From: VBDM01 sp035499735
Lineage (GTDB): Bacteria; Pseudomonadota; Gammaproteobacteria; Burkholderiales; SG8-39
Reading direction: 5' to 3'
DNA: 64,000 nucleotides
Assembly: GCA_035499735.1 (NCBI GenBank)
Contig: DATJYC010000082.1
Coordinates: 21,215 to 85,214 of the forward strand
The position numbers and the translations under genes were made by a program. The notes below the pieces were generated by a model. That model was not told the origin of the DNA. It ran no database searches and saw only the letters and a list, made by a program, of their open reading frames with translations. Below are positions 1 to 8,165 of this stretch, one piece after another (positions within the stretch are counted from its first letter, which is position 1; every line of letters begins with the position of its first letter).

Positions 1-45
1 AGTGAGCTCGATCTCGCTCTCGGGAATGGCGATCGCGCCGTCCAT
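1..45 (-). CDS. Probable ribosome-rescue hydrolase ArfB, N-terminus only
   Basis: Only the first 15 codons lie in the window, reading off the left edge: an ATG at 45 followed by MDGAIAIPESEIELT. The IP-x(3)-E-(I/L)-E-(L/I)-T pattern resembles the N-terminus of ArfB/YaeJ, the RF1-like peptidyl-tRNA hydrolase that frees stalled ribosomes, which reads AIPDGELEITAIR in E. coli. The diagnostic GGQ motif would lie outside the window. The gene is divergent from the DoxX gene. A weak AGGCAG stretch precedes the ATG. The family call rests on a very short match. Confidence 0.4.
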   Translation of the reverse strand, partial: MDGAIAIPESEIELT

Positions 46-112
46 GCCGCCATTCTGCCTTGGCTTGCGGCCACCGTCCGGCTCCGTTACGCTGGACCAA
101 AGGAGGAGAGAC

Positions 113-562
113 ATGAACGAGACGACGCCACGCCTGCTGGTCCCCTCGCTGCGCCCCCTTTACTCGTCCCTCGAGCCGTTCTCCTGGCCGATCGTCCGCT
201 GCGCCTGCGGGCTCATCCTCGCCGTGCACGGCTGGGGCAAGATCGCGCGCGGCGCCGAGGCGATGGCGCCGGTGTTCGTGAAAATGGGGTACGAGCACCC
301 GATCGCGCTGATCTACCTGCTCGTCTTCGTCGAGTTCTTCGGCGGGATCGCCATCGCCGCCGGGCTGTTCACGCGCTTCTTCGCGGCCGCGGTGACGATC
401 GAGATGGCCGTCATCACCTTCGTGCACTACCTGCCCAACGGATTCTCCTGGCTCAACCGCGGCTACGAGTACACGCTCATGTGGGGCCTGATCGCCCTGG
501 CGATTCTCATCCGCGGCGGCGGGCCGTGCTCGCTCGACCGGCGCATCGGCGTCGAGCTCTAG
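113..562 (+). CDS. DoxX family membrane protein
   Basis: A 149-residue inner-membrane protein. The start at 113 is chosen because a strong AGGAGGAGAG ribosome-binding site lies just upstream; the longer open frame from base 2 has no such signal. Four hydrophobic segments are visible after a soluble N-terminus of about 25 residues. The first carries the motif LILAVHGWGKIARG, typical of DoxX/DoxD-like proteins, and a GLFTRFFAA segment follows. DoxX proteins are small quinone- or redox-associated membrane proteins, some linked to oxidative stress; the exact role is unknown here. The next gene encodes a hemerythrin-like protein, so a shared oxygen or redox theme is possible. Confidence 0.85.
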   Translation: MNETTPRLLVPSLRPLYSSLEPFSWPIVRCACGLILAVHGWGKIARGAEAMAPVFVKMGYEHPIALIYLLVFVEFFGGIAIAAGLFTRFFAAAVTIEMAVITFVHYLPNGFSWLNRGYEYTLMWGLIALAILIRGGGPCSLDRRIGVEL

Positions 563-575
563 AGCCGCGCCCGGT

Positions 576-589
576 TTGATCTGGATCAA
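576..589. promoter_or_regulatory. Perfect FNR/ANR-type binding site
   Basis: TTGATCTGGATCAA matches the FNR/Crp-Fnr consensus TTGAT-N4-ATCAA exactly and is AT-rich in a GC-rich setting. Its centre is about 41 bases upstream of the ATG at 623, the class II activation distance if transcription starts at or next to the ATG. It therefore probably drives the hemerythrin-like gene under low oxygen or nitric oxide. Confidence 0.7.
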
Positions 590-622
590 ACGGACGGGTC
601 TCCGCCGGAGCATGCTTCGCGC

Positions 623-1177
623 ATGAAGGACCCGGTCCAGCACTGGCACGCCGAGCACGCGAACTTCTCGCGGCTCCTCGATATCCTCGAGAAGCAGCTC
701 GACGCGTTCCACGCCGGCGAAAAGCCGAACTATGAGCTGATGATCGACATCGTCAGCTACCTCCGCCACTACCCCGACCTGCACCACCACCCGCGCGAGG
801 ACGCCGCGTTCGCGCTGGTCGCCAGGCGCGACCCCGCGATGAAGCTGTCGCTCTCGCGGCTGCAGCAGGAGCACCGCGTGATCGCGGCGGCGGGCGAGGA
901 CCTCCTCAAGGCGCTCAACGAGGTGGAATCCGACGCGATGATCGCGCGCGCCGCGGTCGAATCCATCGCTGCGGTCTACCTCGTGTATTACCGCCACCAC
1001 ATCGCGAACGAGGAGCGCGAGGTGCTGCCGCGCGCGAAGAAGCTCCTCACCGACAAGGACTGGGAGGCGGTTGCGGCGGCGGCGCCCGCCGGGCGCGATC
1101 CGCTGTTCGGCAACATGGGCGACGCCGGCTACCGCGAGCTGCGCCGCCACATCCTGCTCGAGGCCCAGCCCGACTGA
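623..1177 (+). CDS. Hemerythrin HHE-domain protein
   Basis: A soluble 184-residue helical protein of the hemerythrin-like (HHE cation-binding) family, which binds a di-iron centre and senses, stores or detoxifies O2 or NO. Ligand-type motifs run in order: HAEH in the first helix near residue 9, HHHPRED around 52-58, QQEH near 87, and HHIANEE near 132-138. The start at 623 retains the first His-containing helix, and no other start lies close downstream. The upstream Shine-Dalgarno signal is weak. A perfect FNR-type box lies 34 bases before the ATG, so oxygen-responsive control is likely. The protein matches a single-domain HHE protein with a short C-terminal extension. Confidence 0.85.
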   Translation: MKDPVQHWHAEHANFSRLLDILEKQLDAFHAGEKPNYELMIDIVSYLRHYPDLHHHPREDAAFALVARRDPAMKLSLSRLQQEHRVIAAAGEDLLKALNEVESDAMIARAAVESIAAVYLVYYRHHIANEEREVLPRAKKLLTDKDWEAVAAAAPAGRDPLFGNMGDAGYRELRRHILLEAQPD

Positions 1178-1245
1178 GGTTTCGCGGCTTTCGGGCCGGG
1201 CGCGTAGAATGCGCCTTCGCCCGCGAAATTCCCGAAAGCCCGAGC

Positions 1246-2496
1246 TTGACCGCACCGCACGGCCAGGCGGCGACCGTCCCGCCGCAGTCCTTCGCCGCCC
1301 TCCGCCATTCCGGCTACCGTGCCTACTTCATCTACTCGGCGCTCGCGATGATGGCCGACTCGGTCGAGCACGTCATCAGCTACTGGATCATCTTCCAGAA
1401 GTTCCATTCGCCCGCGCTCGGCGGCTTCGCCATCCTCTCGCACTGGCTTCCGTTCCTGTTCTTCTCGGTGTGGTCGGGCGCGCTCGCAGACCGCTTCGAC
1501 CCGCGGCGCCTGATCCAGGTCGGCATGGCGCTGTTCATGGCCGCCTCGCTCGGCTGGGGGCTGCTGTTCCTCGCCGGCGCGCTGGAGATGTGGCACGCGG
1601 TGGTCCTGCTCCTCGTTCACGGATTCGCCGGCGTGTTCTGGCACCCGTCGGCCCAGGTGCTGATCCACGACATCGTCGGCACCGCCAACCTGCAGAGCGC
1701 GGTGCGCCTTTCCGCGACGGCGCGCTATCTCGGCCTCTTGTTCGGTCCCGCCGTCGGCGGCGCGCTGCTCCTCGCCCTCGGGCCCGCGTACGGCCTGCTC
1801 GCGAATGTCCTCATCTACCTCCCGCTCACGCTGTGGCTGTGGCGCGCGCCGTACGGGCCGCGCTTCAGGAGGGGCGCCGCGCCGGCCAGGGCCGTGAAGG
1901 GCCTCGCCGACATCGTCGCGACGCTCCGCAGCGTAGCGCGCAACCGCACCGTCGCGTCGATGACGCTGCTCGCCGGCCTGGCGTCGCTCTTCATCGGCAA
2001 CGGCTACCAGCCCCAGATGCCGGAGTTCGCGCACGACCTCGGCCACGGGAACGCCGACCTGTCCTACAGCATGCTGCTCGCCGCGGACGCTGCCGGCGCC
2101 CTGTTCGCCGGCCTGATCCTCGAGAGCCGCGGGCTGCTGCAGGCCCGGCCGCGCACCGCCTTCATCCTCGCCATGCTGTGGTGCGCGGCGATCGGCGGAT
2201 TCGCGGTGTGCGCGATCTATCCGCTCGCGCTCGCCCTGCTCTTCGCGGTGGGATTCCTCGAGCTGTCGTTCAACGCCATGGCGCAGACCCTGGTCCAGCT
2301 GCGCGCGCCGGAGTCCGAGCGCGGCCGGGTGATCGGCCTCTACATCCTGTCCGCCCTGGGCATGCGCGCCTTCTCGGGCGTGACGATCGGCGTCATCGGC
2401 GGCCTGATCGGGATACACTGGTCGCTCGCGCTCTCCGCCATGGCTCTCCTCGCGATACTCTCGACCCTGCTCGCCCTGACGACGCGCAAGCCATGA
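1246..2496 (+). CDS. MFS transporter (MFS_3/EntS-like)
   Basis: A 416-residue integral membrane protein with about 12 hydrophobic segments. The loop after the second segment carries ALADRFDPRRLIQVG, the MFS motif A (G/A-x-L-A-D-R-F-x-x-R-R). The overall layout resembles the MFS_3 group of exporters, such as enterobactin exporter EntS. The predicted start is TTG at 1246, since no ATG precedes the first membrane segment in frame. A TAGAAT -10-like element lies at 1205-1210. The gene overlaps the next MFS gene by ATGA, so the two are probably co-translated. Substrate unknown. Confidence 0.8.
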   Translation: MTAPHGQAATVPPQSFAALRHSGYRAYFIYSALAMMADSVEHVISYWIIFQKFHSPALGGFAILSHWLPFLFFSVWSGALADRFDPRRLIQVGMALFMAASLGWGLLFLAGALEMWHAVVLLLVHGFAGVFWHPSAQVLIHDIVGTANLQSAVRLSATARYLGLLFGPAVGGALLLALGPAYGLLANVLIYLPLTLWLWRAPYGPRFRRGAAPARAVKGLADIVATLRSVARNRTVASMTLLAGLASLFIGNGYQPQMPEFAHDLGHGNADLSYSMLLAADAAGALFAGLILESRGLLQARPRTAFILAMLWCAAIGGFAVCAIYPLALALLFAVGFLELSFNAMAQTLVQLRAPESERGRVIGLYILSALGMRAFSGVTIGVIGGLIGIHWSLALSAMALLAILSTLLALTTRKP

Positions 2497-3728
2497 CGCA
2501 AGCCGACGCGCACGAGTCCGCCTACGCCTGGGTGCGCCTGGCGGTCGCGCTCGCGCTGATGACCATCGGCGGCTCGGGCATGTACTCGATGGCGGTGGCG
2601 CTGCCGCCGCTGCAGGCCGAGTTCGGAATCGACCGCGCGCTCGCGTCGCTTCCCTACACGCTCACCATGATCGGCTTCGGCGTCGGCGGCATCCTCATGG
2701 GCAAGCTCTCCGACCGCTTCGGGGTGAGGGCGCCGGTGTTCATCGGCGCGGCCTGCCTCGCGCTCGGTTTCATCGCCGCCGGCTCGTCGCGCAATCTCCT
2801 CCAGTTCTCCGCGGCGCAAGGGCTGCTGATCGGGCTGCTCGGCACCTCCGCGACCTTCGTGCCGCTGGTCGCCGACATCGCGCTGTGGTTCACCCGCCGG
2901 CGCGGCATCGCGGTTGCCGTCGTGATGAGCGGGAACTACCTCGCCGGAGCCGTCTGGCCGCCGCTCATGCAGTACTTCATCGACCACTCGGGCTGGCGCG
3001 CGACCTACATCGGGACCGGCGTGTTCTGCCTGGTCGCGATGCCGCTGCTCGCTCTCGCGCTCAAAGGCAAGCCGCCCGCGATCGCGCAGACCGCCCTTGG
3101 CGCGGCGCGCGCGCGCGGCTCGCCGCACGACACGGAGCGTCCGCTGGGATTCACGCCCGGCGCCCTCCAGACCCTGCTGTGCATCGCCGGCGTCTCGTGC
3201 TGCGTCGCCATGTCCATGCCGCAGGTGCACATGGTCGCGTACTGCGGCGACCTGGGCTATCCCGCCGCCCGCGGCGCGGAGATGCTCTCGCTCATGCTGG
3301 GCTTCGGCATCGTGAGCCGCCTCCTTTCGGGCTGGGTCGTCGACCACATCGGCGGCCTGCGCACGCTGCTGCTCGGCGCCGTGCTCCAGGCCGTGGCGCT
3401 CGCGCTGTTCCTGCCGTTCCAGCAGCTCGCAGCGCTGTACGTGATCTCCGCGCTCTTCGGCCTGTTCCAGGGCGGCCTGGTGCCGTCCTATCCGATCATC
3501 GTGCGAGAGTACTTCGCGCCGCGAGAGGCGGGCGTGCGCACCGGCACGGTGATCATGGCGACGCTGTTCGGGATGGCGCTGGGCGGCTGGCTGCCGGGCT
3601 GGATCTTCGACCTGACCGGCTCGTACCGCGCCGCCTTCGCGAACGGCATCGCCTGGAACCTGGTCACGACGACCATCGCCCTCGTGCTCCTGGCGCGCGC
3701 CCGGCGCCTCGCCGCACAGGCCGCCTGA
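2493..3728 (+). CDS. MFS transporter, monocarboxylate/oxalate-formate type
   Basis: A 411-residue 12-segment transporter whose ATG at 2493 overlaps the stop of the preceding MFS gene. GILMGKLSDRFGVRAPVFIG is motif A between segments 2 and 3, and GLVPSYPIIVREYFAPREAG in the second half resembles the PIIVREYF segment of the OFA/MCT-like subfamily. Those proteins move small organic acids by proton symport or antiport. Neighbouring Bug receptor and catabolic genes fit carboxylate uptake, but the substrate cannot be read from the sequence. Two MFS genes of different subfamilies back to back are unlikely to form one carrier. Confidence 0.82.
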   Translation: MTQADAHESAYAWVRLAVALALMTIGGSGMYSMAVALPPLQAEFGIDRALASLPYTLTMIGFGVGGILMGKLSDRFGVRAPVFIGAACLALGFIAAGSSRNLLQFSAAQGLLIGLLGTSATFVPLVADIALWFTRRRGIAVAVVMSGNYLAGAVWPPLMQYFIDHSGWRATYIGTGVFCLVAMPLLALALKGKPPAIAQTALGAARARGSPHDTERPLGFTPGALQTLLCIAGVSCCVAMSMPQVHMVAYCGDLGYPAARGAEMLSLMLGFGIVSRLLSGWVVDHIGGLRTLLLGAVLQAVALALFLPFQQLAALYVISALFGLFQGGLVPSYPIIVREYFAPREAGVRTGTVIMATLFGMALGGWLPGWIFDLTGSYRAAFANGIAWNLVTTTIALVLLARARRLAAQAA

Positions 3729-3739
3729 CGGGAGGAGAC

Positions 3740-4447
3740 ATGCGCTACGAGCTCTACTACTGGCCCTCGATACAGGGGCGCGGCGAATTCGTGAGGCTCG
3801 CGCTCGAGGAGGCCGGCGCCGGCTACGCCGACGTCGCGCGCGAGCGCGGGGCCGCGGCGATAACGGCGCTGCTCGAGGGCAAGTCGCCCGCGCGGGCGCC
3901 CTTCGCGCCGCCCTTCCTCAAGGCGGGCAAGCTCGTCATCGGGCAGACCGCCAACATCCTGCTGTGGCTCGCCCCGCGACACGGACTCGTGCCCAAGGGC
4001 GAGGCCGCCCGCGTGTGGGCGCACCAGCTGCAGCTGACCGTCGCCGACTGGCTGGTGGAGGCGCACGACACCCACCACCCGATCGGCGGCGCGTTCTACT
4101 ACGAGGACCAGAAGCCGGAGTCGCTGCGCCGCGCCGCGCACTTCACCGGGGCGCGGCTGCCGAAGTTCCTCGGCTATTTCGAGCGCCTGCTCGCGAAGGA
4201 GAAGGGAGGATGGATCCTGGGGCGCAAGCTTTCCTACGTCGACCTGTCGCTCTTCCAGATGATCGCCGGCCTGCGCTACGCCTTCCCGCGAGCCATGGAG
4301 CGGCTGGCGCCCAGGCACCCGCGCATTCTGGCGCTCCACGACCGCGTCGCCTCGCGGCCGCGCATCGCCGCCTACCTCGCGTCGAAGCGCCGCATCGCCT
4401 TCAACCAGCACGGCATCTTCAGGCATTATCCGGAGCTCGACGCCTAG
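3740..4447 (+). CDS. Glutathione S-transferase family protein
   Basis: A 235-residue soluble protein beginning 11 bases after the MFS stop, with a GGAGGAG ribosome-binding site. The N-terminal thioredoxin-like half starts ELYYWPSIQGRGEFVRLALE, the GST pattern with an early Tyr and a Gly-Arg-Gly-Glu turn. GQTANILLWLA corresponds to the usual QSxAILRYLA segment, here with T-A replacing S. The C-terminal helical domain contains LSYVDLSLFQMIAGL, the GST N-capping and hydrophobic-staple region. It probably conjugates or isomerises an organic substrate with glutathione. Co-orientation with transporters and a Bug receptor suggests a catabolic role, but this is inference. Confidence 0.8.
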   Translation: MRYELYYWPSIQGRGEFVRLALEEAGAGYADVARERGAAAITALLEGKSPARAPFAPPFLKAGKLVIGQTANILLWLAPRHGLVPKGEAARVWAHQLQLTVADWLVEAHDTHHPIGGAFYYEDQKPESLRRAAHFTGARLPKFLGYFERLLAKEKGGWILGRKLSYVDLSLFQMIAGLRYAFPRAMERLAPRHPRILALHDRVASRPRIAAYLASKRRIAFNQHGIFRHYPELDA

Positions 4448-4460
4448 ACCGGGAGGGACC

Positions 4461-5417
4461 ATGAGAGCTGGCGCAATCCTCGTTCTCGCTGCGACGGTGC
4501 CGCTCGCCGCCGCCGGGCAGGACTATCCCGCGCGCGAGATCCATTCGATCTGCAACTTCTCGGTCGGGTCGGGCGCCGACATCGTCGTTCGCTTCTACAG
4601 CGAGAGGCTCGCCAAGCTCGCCGGAAGGCCGGTCGTGGTGGAGAACCGCAGCGGCGTGCAGGGAACGCTGGCCACCGAGTTCGTGGCGCACTCCAAGCCG
4701 GACGGCTACACCATCATGATCACGCCGGCGAGCTCGACGCTCGCGGCGGCGCGCTACATGTTCAAGCAGCTGCGGTTCGACCCGGACAAGGACTTCATCC
4801 CGGTGACCACGCTCGCCAGGCTGAGCTTCGCCATCGCGATAGACGCCACCAGCCCCATCCGCTCGATCGCCGAGCTGACCGAGCACCTGAAGAAGAAGCC
4901 GGGCCACGGCAGCTACGCCACCGGATCGAACACGGGGCAGGTCACCGGCGAGCTCTACAAGGAGATGGCGGGGCTGTCGACGACCTACGTTCCCTACAAG
5001 GAGACGATGTCCGCGCTCACCGACACGATCACGGGCCGGGTCGACTTCATGGCCTACGACATCACCTTTCTCGTGCCGCAGGCGCGCGCGGGGCGCGTGC
5101 GCATCCTCGCCGTCACCTCGGCCACGCGCCGCGCCGCGCTGCCCGACGTGCCCACCATGGTGGAATCGGGCTTCCCGGGCTACGACCTCGCCCCGTGGTG
5201 GGGCGTGGTGGTTCCGGCGGGCACGCCCAAGCCCGTCGTCGACAGGCTCGCGGCCTGGTTCAACCAGATCACCACGAGCGAGGAAACGCGCAAGTTCCTC
5301 GAGAACCTCGCCACCGATCCGTTCCCTGGCAGCCCTGAGTCGATGGCGGCGCTGCTGCGCACCGAGATCGACCAGTGGGGCAAGTACGCGAGGCTCGCGA
5401 AGATCGAGCCGCAGTGA
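4461..5417 (+). CDS. Tripartite tricarboxylate transporter receptor (Bug/TctC family)
   Basis: A 318-residue periplasmic binding protein. A signal peptide occupies about residues 1-19 (cleavage near AAAG-QD). The mature part has the family layout: YPAREI at the start of the first strand, VVVENRSGVQGT, a KPDGYTI segment, LRFDPDKDF, and VPYKETMSA around the ligand loop. Bug proteins bind carboxylates or aromatic acids for TctAB-type uptake or signalling. No tctA or tctB gene is present, so this is an orphan receptor as is usual in Burkholderiales. Its stop codon abuts the stop of the convergent ArnT-like gene with no spacer (TGATCA). Confidence 0.9.
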   Translation: MRAGAILVLAATVPLAAAGQDYPAREIHSICNFSVGSGADIVVRFYSERLAKLAGRPVVVENRSGVQGTLATEFVAHSKPDGYTIMITPASSTLAAARYMFKQLRFDPDKDFIPVTTLARLSFAIAIDATSPIRSIAELTEHLKKKPGHGSYATGSNTGQVTGELYKEMAGLSTTYVPYKETMSALTDTITGRVDFMAYDITFLVPQARAGRVRILAVTSATRRAALPDVPTMVESGFPGYDLAPWWGVVVPAGTPKPVVDRLAAWFNQITTSEETRKFLENLATDPFPGSPESMAALLRTEIDQWGKYARLAKIEPQ

Positions 5418-7082
5418 TCAGCGCCGCGCGACGACGATCCACCGCGCGTCGCGCGCAAGGACGCGTCCCGGCAGCCCCTCCCCGCTCAGCTTCTCGTACA
5501 GCGGGGGCTTCATGATCGCGTACGCGTCGCCGCGCTCGTCGTGCCAGAGCGCCAGGAATTCCTCGACCGAGCGCACGTACTTTTCCGGCTCGGCCGCGAT
5601 GCCAGGCGCGAGCTCGTCCTTGTAGGCGACCAGCGTGACCGAGCGCCCGAGGTAGAAGGGAACGCTCTGGTCGTAGCTCGCGACGCTGTAGAACGGCGGG
5701 TCGCGGGGGAACTGAAGCCTCTCGCCAGTGATCCGCTCGATGAGCCGCTCCGACGAATAGTGCTCGTCGACGACATGCGTGCCGGAGATCGCGACCTGCG
5801 CGGCGAGCAGGCTGCCCACGGCGATCGCCGCGAACGCCGGCTCCCGCAGCGCGCGCTCCTGAAGGGCGAGCGCGAGCCCGCCCGCGCCCCACAGGATCAG
5901 GGCGGCGGCGAAGAGCCACAGCGAGTACTCGGGCTCGAACGTCGTCCACGCGAAGCGCTCGGCGAGCGCTGGGAGCGCCGCCGCGAGCAGCGCGAGAGCG
6001 CCGCCGCACAGGAGGCACGTCAGCGCCGGCGAAACGCGCAGGCGCTCGCCCAGCGCCGGGTAGTGCCTCGCGAATACGAGCAGGATCGCCGGCACCGCGG
6101 GAAGAATGTAGCCGGGCAGCTTGGAGTGCGAGGCGCTGAAGAACACCACGACGACCGCCGCCCAGATCACGAGGAAGCGGTCCAGGCGGAAGCCGTCCTC
6201 CGCAGGCGCCTTCCAGCCGCGTGCCAGGGCCGACGGCACGGCGGGCGTCCAGGGCAGCAGCCCCACGAGCAGCACCGGCACGAAATACCACCACGCGCCG
6301 GGGCGATGGTGCTCGGGCAGCAGATAGCGCTCGAAGTGCTCGTGGATGAAGAAGAAGCGGAAGAACTCCGGATTCCTCAGCTGCACCATCACGAACCAGG
6401 GAAGCGCGATCGCCGCGAAGAGCGCGAGTCCGGGAATCCAGTGCATGCGCCTGAGCGGCGACAGGTCGCGCTGGACCGCCATGTAAACGGCCAGAGAGAG
6501 GCCGGGGATGACGATCGCGACGAGCCCCTTGCTGAGAACCGCGCAGGCGATCGCCGCCCACGCGACCAGCATCCAGTTGCGCTGCGCGGGCGGGGGCGCC
6601 GCTGCGCGCAGGCTCAGCGCGAACGCCAGCACCGCCGCGGTGAGGAAGAAGGTGAGGCCCATGTCGAGCGTCAGGAACTGGGCTCCGAGGAAGAACCCCA
6701 GGGAGCCGGCGAGCCCGAGCGCGGCGAGAATCCACGACGAGCCCGGCGCGAGGCGGAACGCGGCGAACGCGGTGAAGGCGACGCACAGGAGGCCGGTGAG
6801 CGCGGGCCACAGCCTCGCCGTCCACTCGTCGTAGCCGAACAGGGCGAACGCGCCGGCGGTGGCCCAGTACTGCAGCGGCGGCTTCTCGAAATACTTGAGG
6901 CCGTTCAGCCGCGGCGTGATCCAGTCGCCGGAGTCGAGCATTTCGCGCGCGATGTCGGCGTAGCGCCCCTCGTCGGGCATGAACAGCCCGCGGTACTCCA
7001 GGCCCACGAACCACACCAGCAGGCACACGACAAGGACGTCGAGGATCCAGCGGCGCCGGGAGGGGGTGAAAGTCAGAATCAT
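5418..7082 (-). CDS. ArnT-like/PMT-family membrane glycosyltransferase
   Basis: A 554-residue GT-C fold membrane protein with about 12 hydrophobic segments and a soluble C-terminal region of about 150 residues. After the first membrane segment comes FMPDEGRYADIAREML, the catalytic Asp-Glu motif of ArnT (L-Ara4N lipid A transferase) and related mannosyltransferases. KYFEKPPLQYWATA is the second conserved periplasmic loop. The length matches E. coli ArnT (about 550). It uses an undecaprenyl-phosphate sugar donor and probably decorates lipid A or another envelope glycan. No other arn gene is nearby, so the sugar is unknown. It is divergent from the FAH-family gene. Confidence 0.85.
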   Translation of the reverse strand: MILTFTPSRRRWILDVLVVCLLVWFVGLEYRGLFMPDEGRYADIAREMLDSGDWITPRLNGLKYFEKPPLQYWATAGAFALFGYDEWTARLWPALTGLLCVAFTAFAAFRLAPGSSWILAALGLAGSLGFFLGAQFLTLDMGLTFFLTAAVLAFALSLRAAAPPPAQRNWMLVAWAAIACAVLSKGLVAIVIPGLSLAVYMAVQRDLSPLRRMHWIPGLALFAAIALPWFVMVQLRNPEFFRFFFIHEHFERYLLPEHHRPGAWWYFVPVLLVGLLPWTPAVPSALARGWKAPAEDGFRLDRFLVIWAAVVVVFFSASHSKLPGYILPAVPAILLVFARHYPALGERLRVSPALTCLLCGGALALLAAALPALAERFAWTTFEPEYSLWLFAAALILWGAGGLALALQERALREPAFAAIAVGSLLAAQVAISGTHVVDEHYSSERLIERITGERLQFPRDPPFYSVASYDQSVPFYLGRSVTLVAYKDELAPGIAAEPEKYVRSVEEFLALWHDERGDAYAIMKPPLYEKLSGEGLPGRVLARDARWIVVARR

Positions 7083-7202
7083 GTGGCCGCGTTATTCTCT
7101 GCGCGCAAGCTGTCATCCCGCTGAATGCAAGCGAGCGGGGCGCGCCGTTTCGGCCCAGAATAGCGGGCCCGCAATACAAACCCTTGACAAAGGACAAACG
7201 AA

Positions 7203-8138
7203 GTGAAGATTCTGTATTTCGACGATTTTCGCCTTGGGGTGCTCAAGGACGACACCGTGGTCGACGTAACCAAAGTCGTGAAAGGGATCCCGCACACCGG
7301 CCCCCACGACCTCATCACCGGCCTGATCGAGCGCTTCCCTGCGTACCGCAAGAAGCTGGAGAAGGCGGCCGCCGCCGGCCGCGGGATTCCGCTGAAGAAG
7401 GTGAGGATCCGCCCGCCGCTTCCGCGGCCCGTCAACATCGACTGCATGGCGGTGAACTACATGGAGGACGGCACGCGCTCGGAGCCCGCGCCGATCAATG
7501 CGTTTCACAAGTCGCCGAGCGCGGTCATCGGCGACGGGGACACGATGGTGCTGCCAGACGTCCCGGCGGCGATCTTCGAGGGCGAGGCCGAAATCGCGGT
7601 CGTGATAGGCAGGCGCGCGAGCCACGTCAAGGCGGCGCAGGCGATGAGGCATGTGTTCGGCTACACCTGCTTCATCGACGGCTCGGCGCGCGACCTGCCT
7701 CCGCCCGGCAACGTCTTCTACCAGGCGAAATCGCGCGACACCTTCGCGCCCATGGGGCCCTTCATCGTCACCGCCGACGAGATCCCCGACCCGCACAAGC
7801 TGCAGATCCGCCTGCGGGTGAACGGCGTGCTCAAGCAGGATTTCAACACGAGCGACATGGCGCACAGGATTCCGCGCTGCATCGAGTGGGTGTCGTCCAT
7901 CCACGCGCTCGAGCCCGGCGACGTGCTCGCGACGGGCACGAACCACCGGGGCCTGTCCGCGCTCCAGGACGGCGACCGGATCGAGCTCGAGGTCGAGCGC
8001 GTCGGCCGGCTGCGCGTGAAGGTGCGCGACAAGCTCAAGCGCACCTGGGGGCGCGACACGCGCCTCGAGCACGAGCAGAAGGGGCTGACCGGGCGCACGC
8101 CGCAGCTCACCGGCAAGTACGCCAAGACCGCTGCCTAG
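7203..8138 (+). CDS. Fumarylacetoacetate hydrolase family protein
   Basis: A 311-residue soluble enzyme starting with GTG at 7203, seven bases after an AAAGGA ribosome-binding site. The FAH fold occupies the C-terminal two thirds. FEGEAEIAVVIG carries the paired metal-binding Glu residues, CFIDGSARD supplies the next acidic ligand, and GDVLATGTNHRG is the conserved C-terminal loop. The family hydrolyses C-C bonds of diketo acids or decarboxylates and hydrates products of aromatic ring cleavage. The next gene, 27 bases away, encodes an amidohydrolase related to aromatic decarboxylases, so both probably act in one aromatic-acid pathway. Confidence 0.88.
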   Translation: MKILYFDDFRLGVLKDDTVVDVTKVVKGIPHTGPHDLITGLIERFPAYRKKLEKAAAAGRGIPLKKVRIRPPLPRPVNIDCMAVNYMEDGTRSEPAPINAFHKSPSAVIGDGDTMVLPDVPAAIFEGEAEIAVVIGRRASHVKAAQAMRHVFGYTCFIDGSARDLPPPGNVFYQAKSRDTFAPMGPFIVTADEIPDPHKLQIRLRVNGVLKQDFNTSDMAHRIPRCIEWVSSIHALEPGDVLATGTNHRGLSALQDGDRIELEVERVGRLRVKVRDKLKRTWGRDTRLEHEQKGLTGRTPQLTGKYAKTAA

Positions 8139-8165
8139 AATCTTTCAACGGGAGAAATCGGACTC

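Noticed and set aside
7163..7172. GCGGGCCCGC palindrome between divergent genes
   Set aside because: A 10-base all-GC palindrome is expected by chance in this composition.
7184..7189. TTGACA upstream of the FAH-family gene as a -35
   Set aside because: It lies 13 bases before the start codon, leaving no room for a -10 and transcription start.
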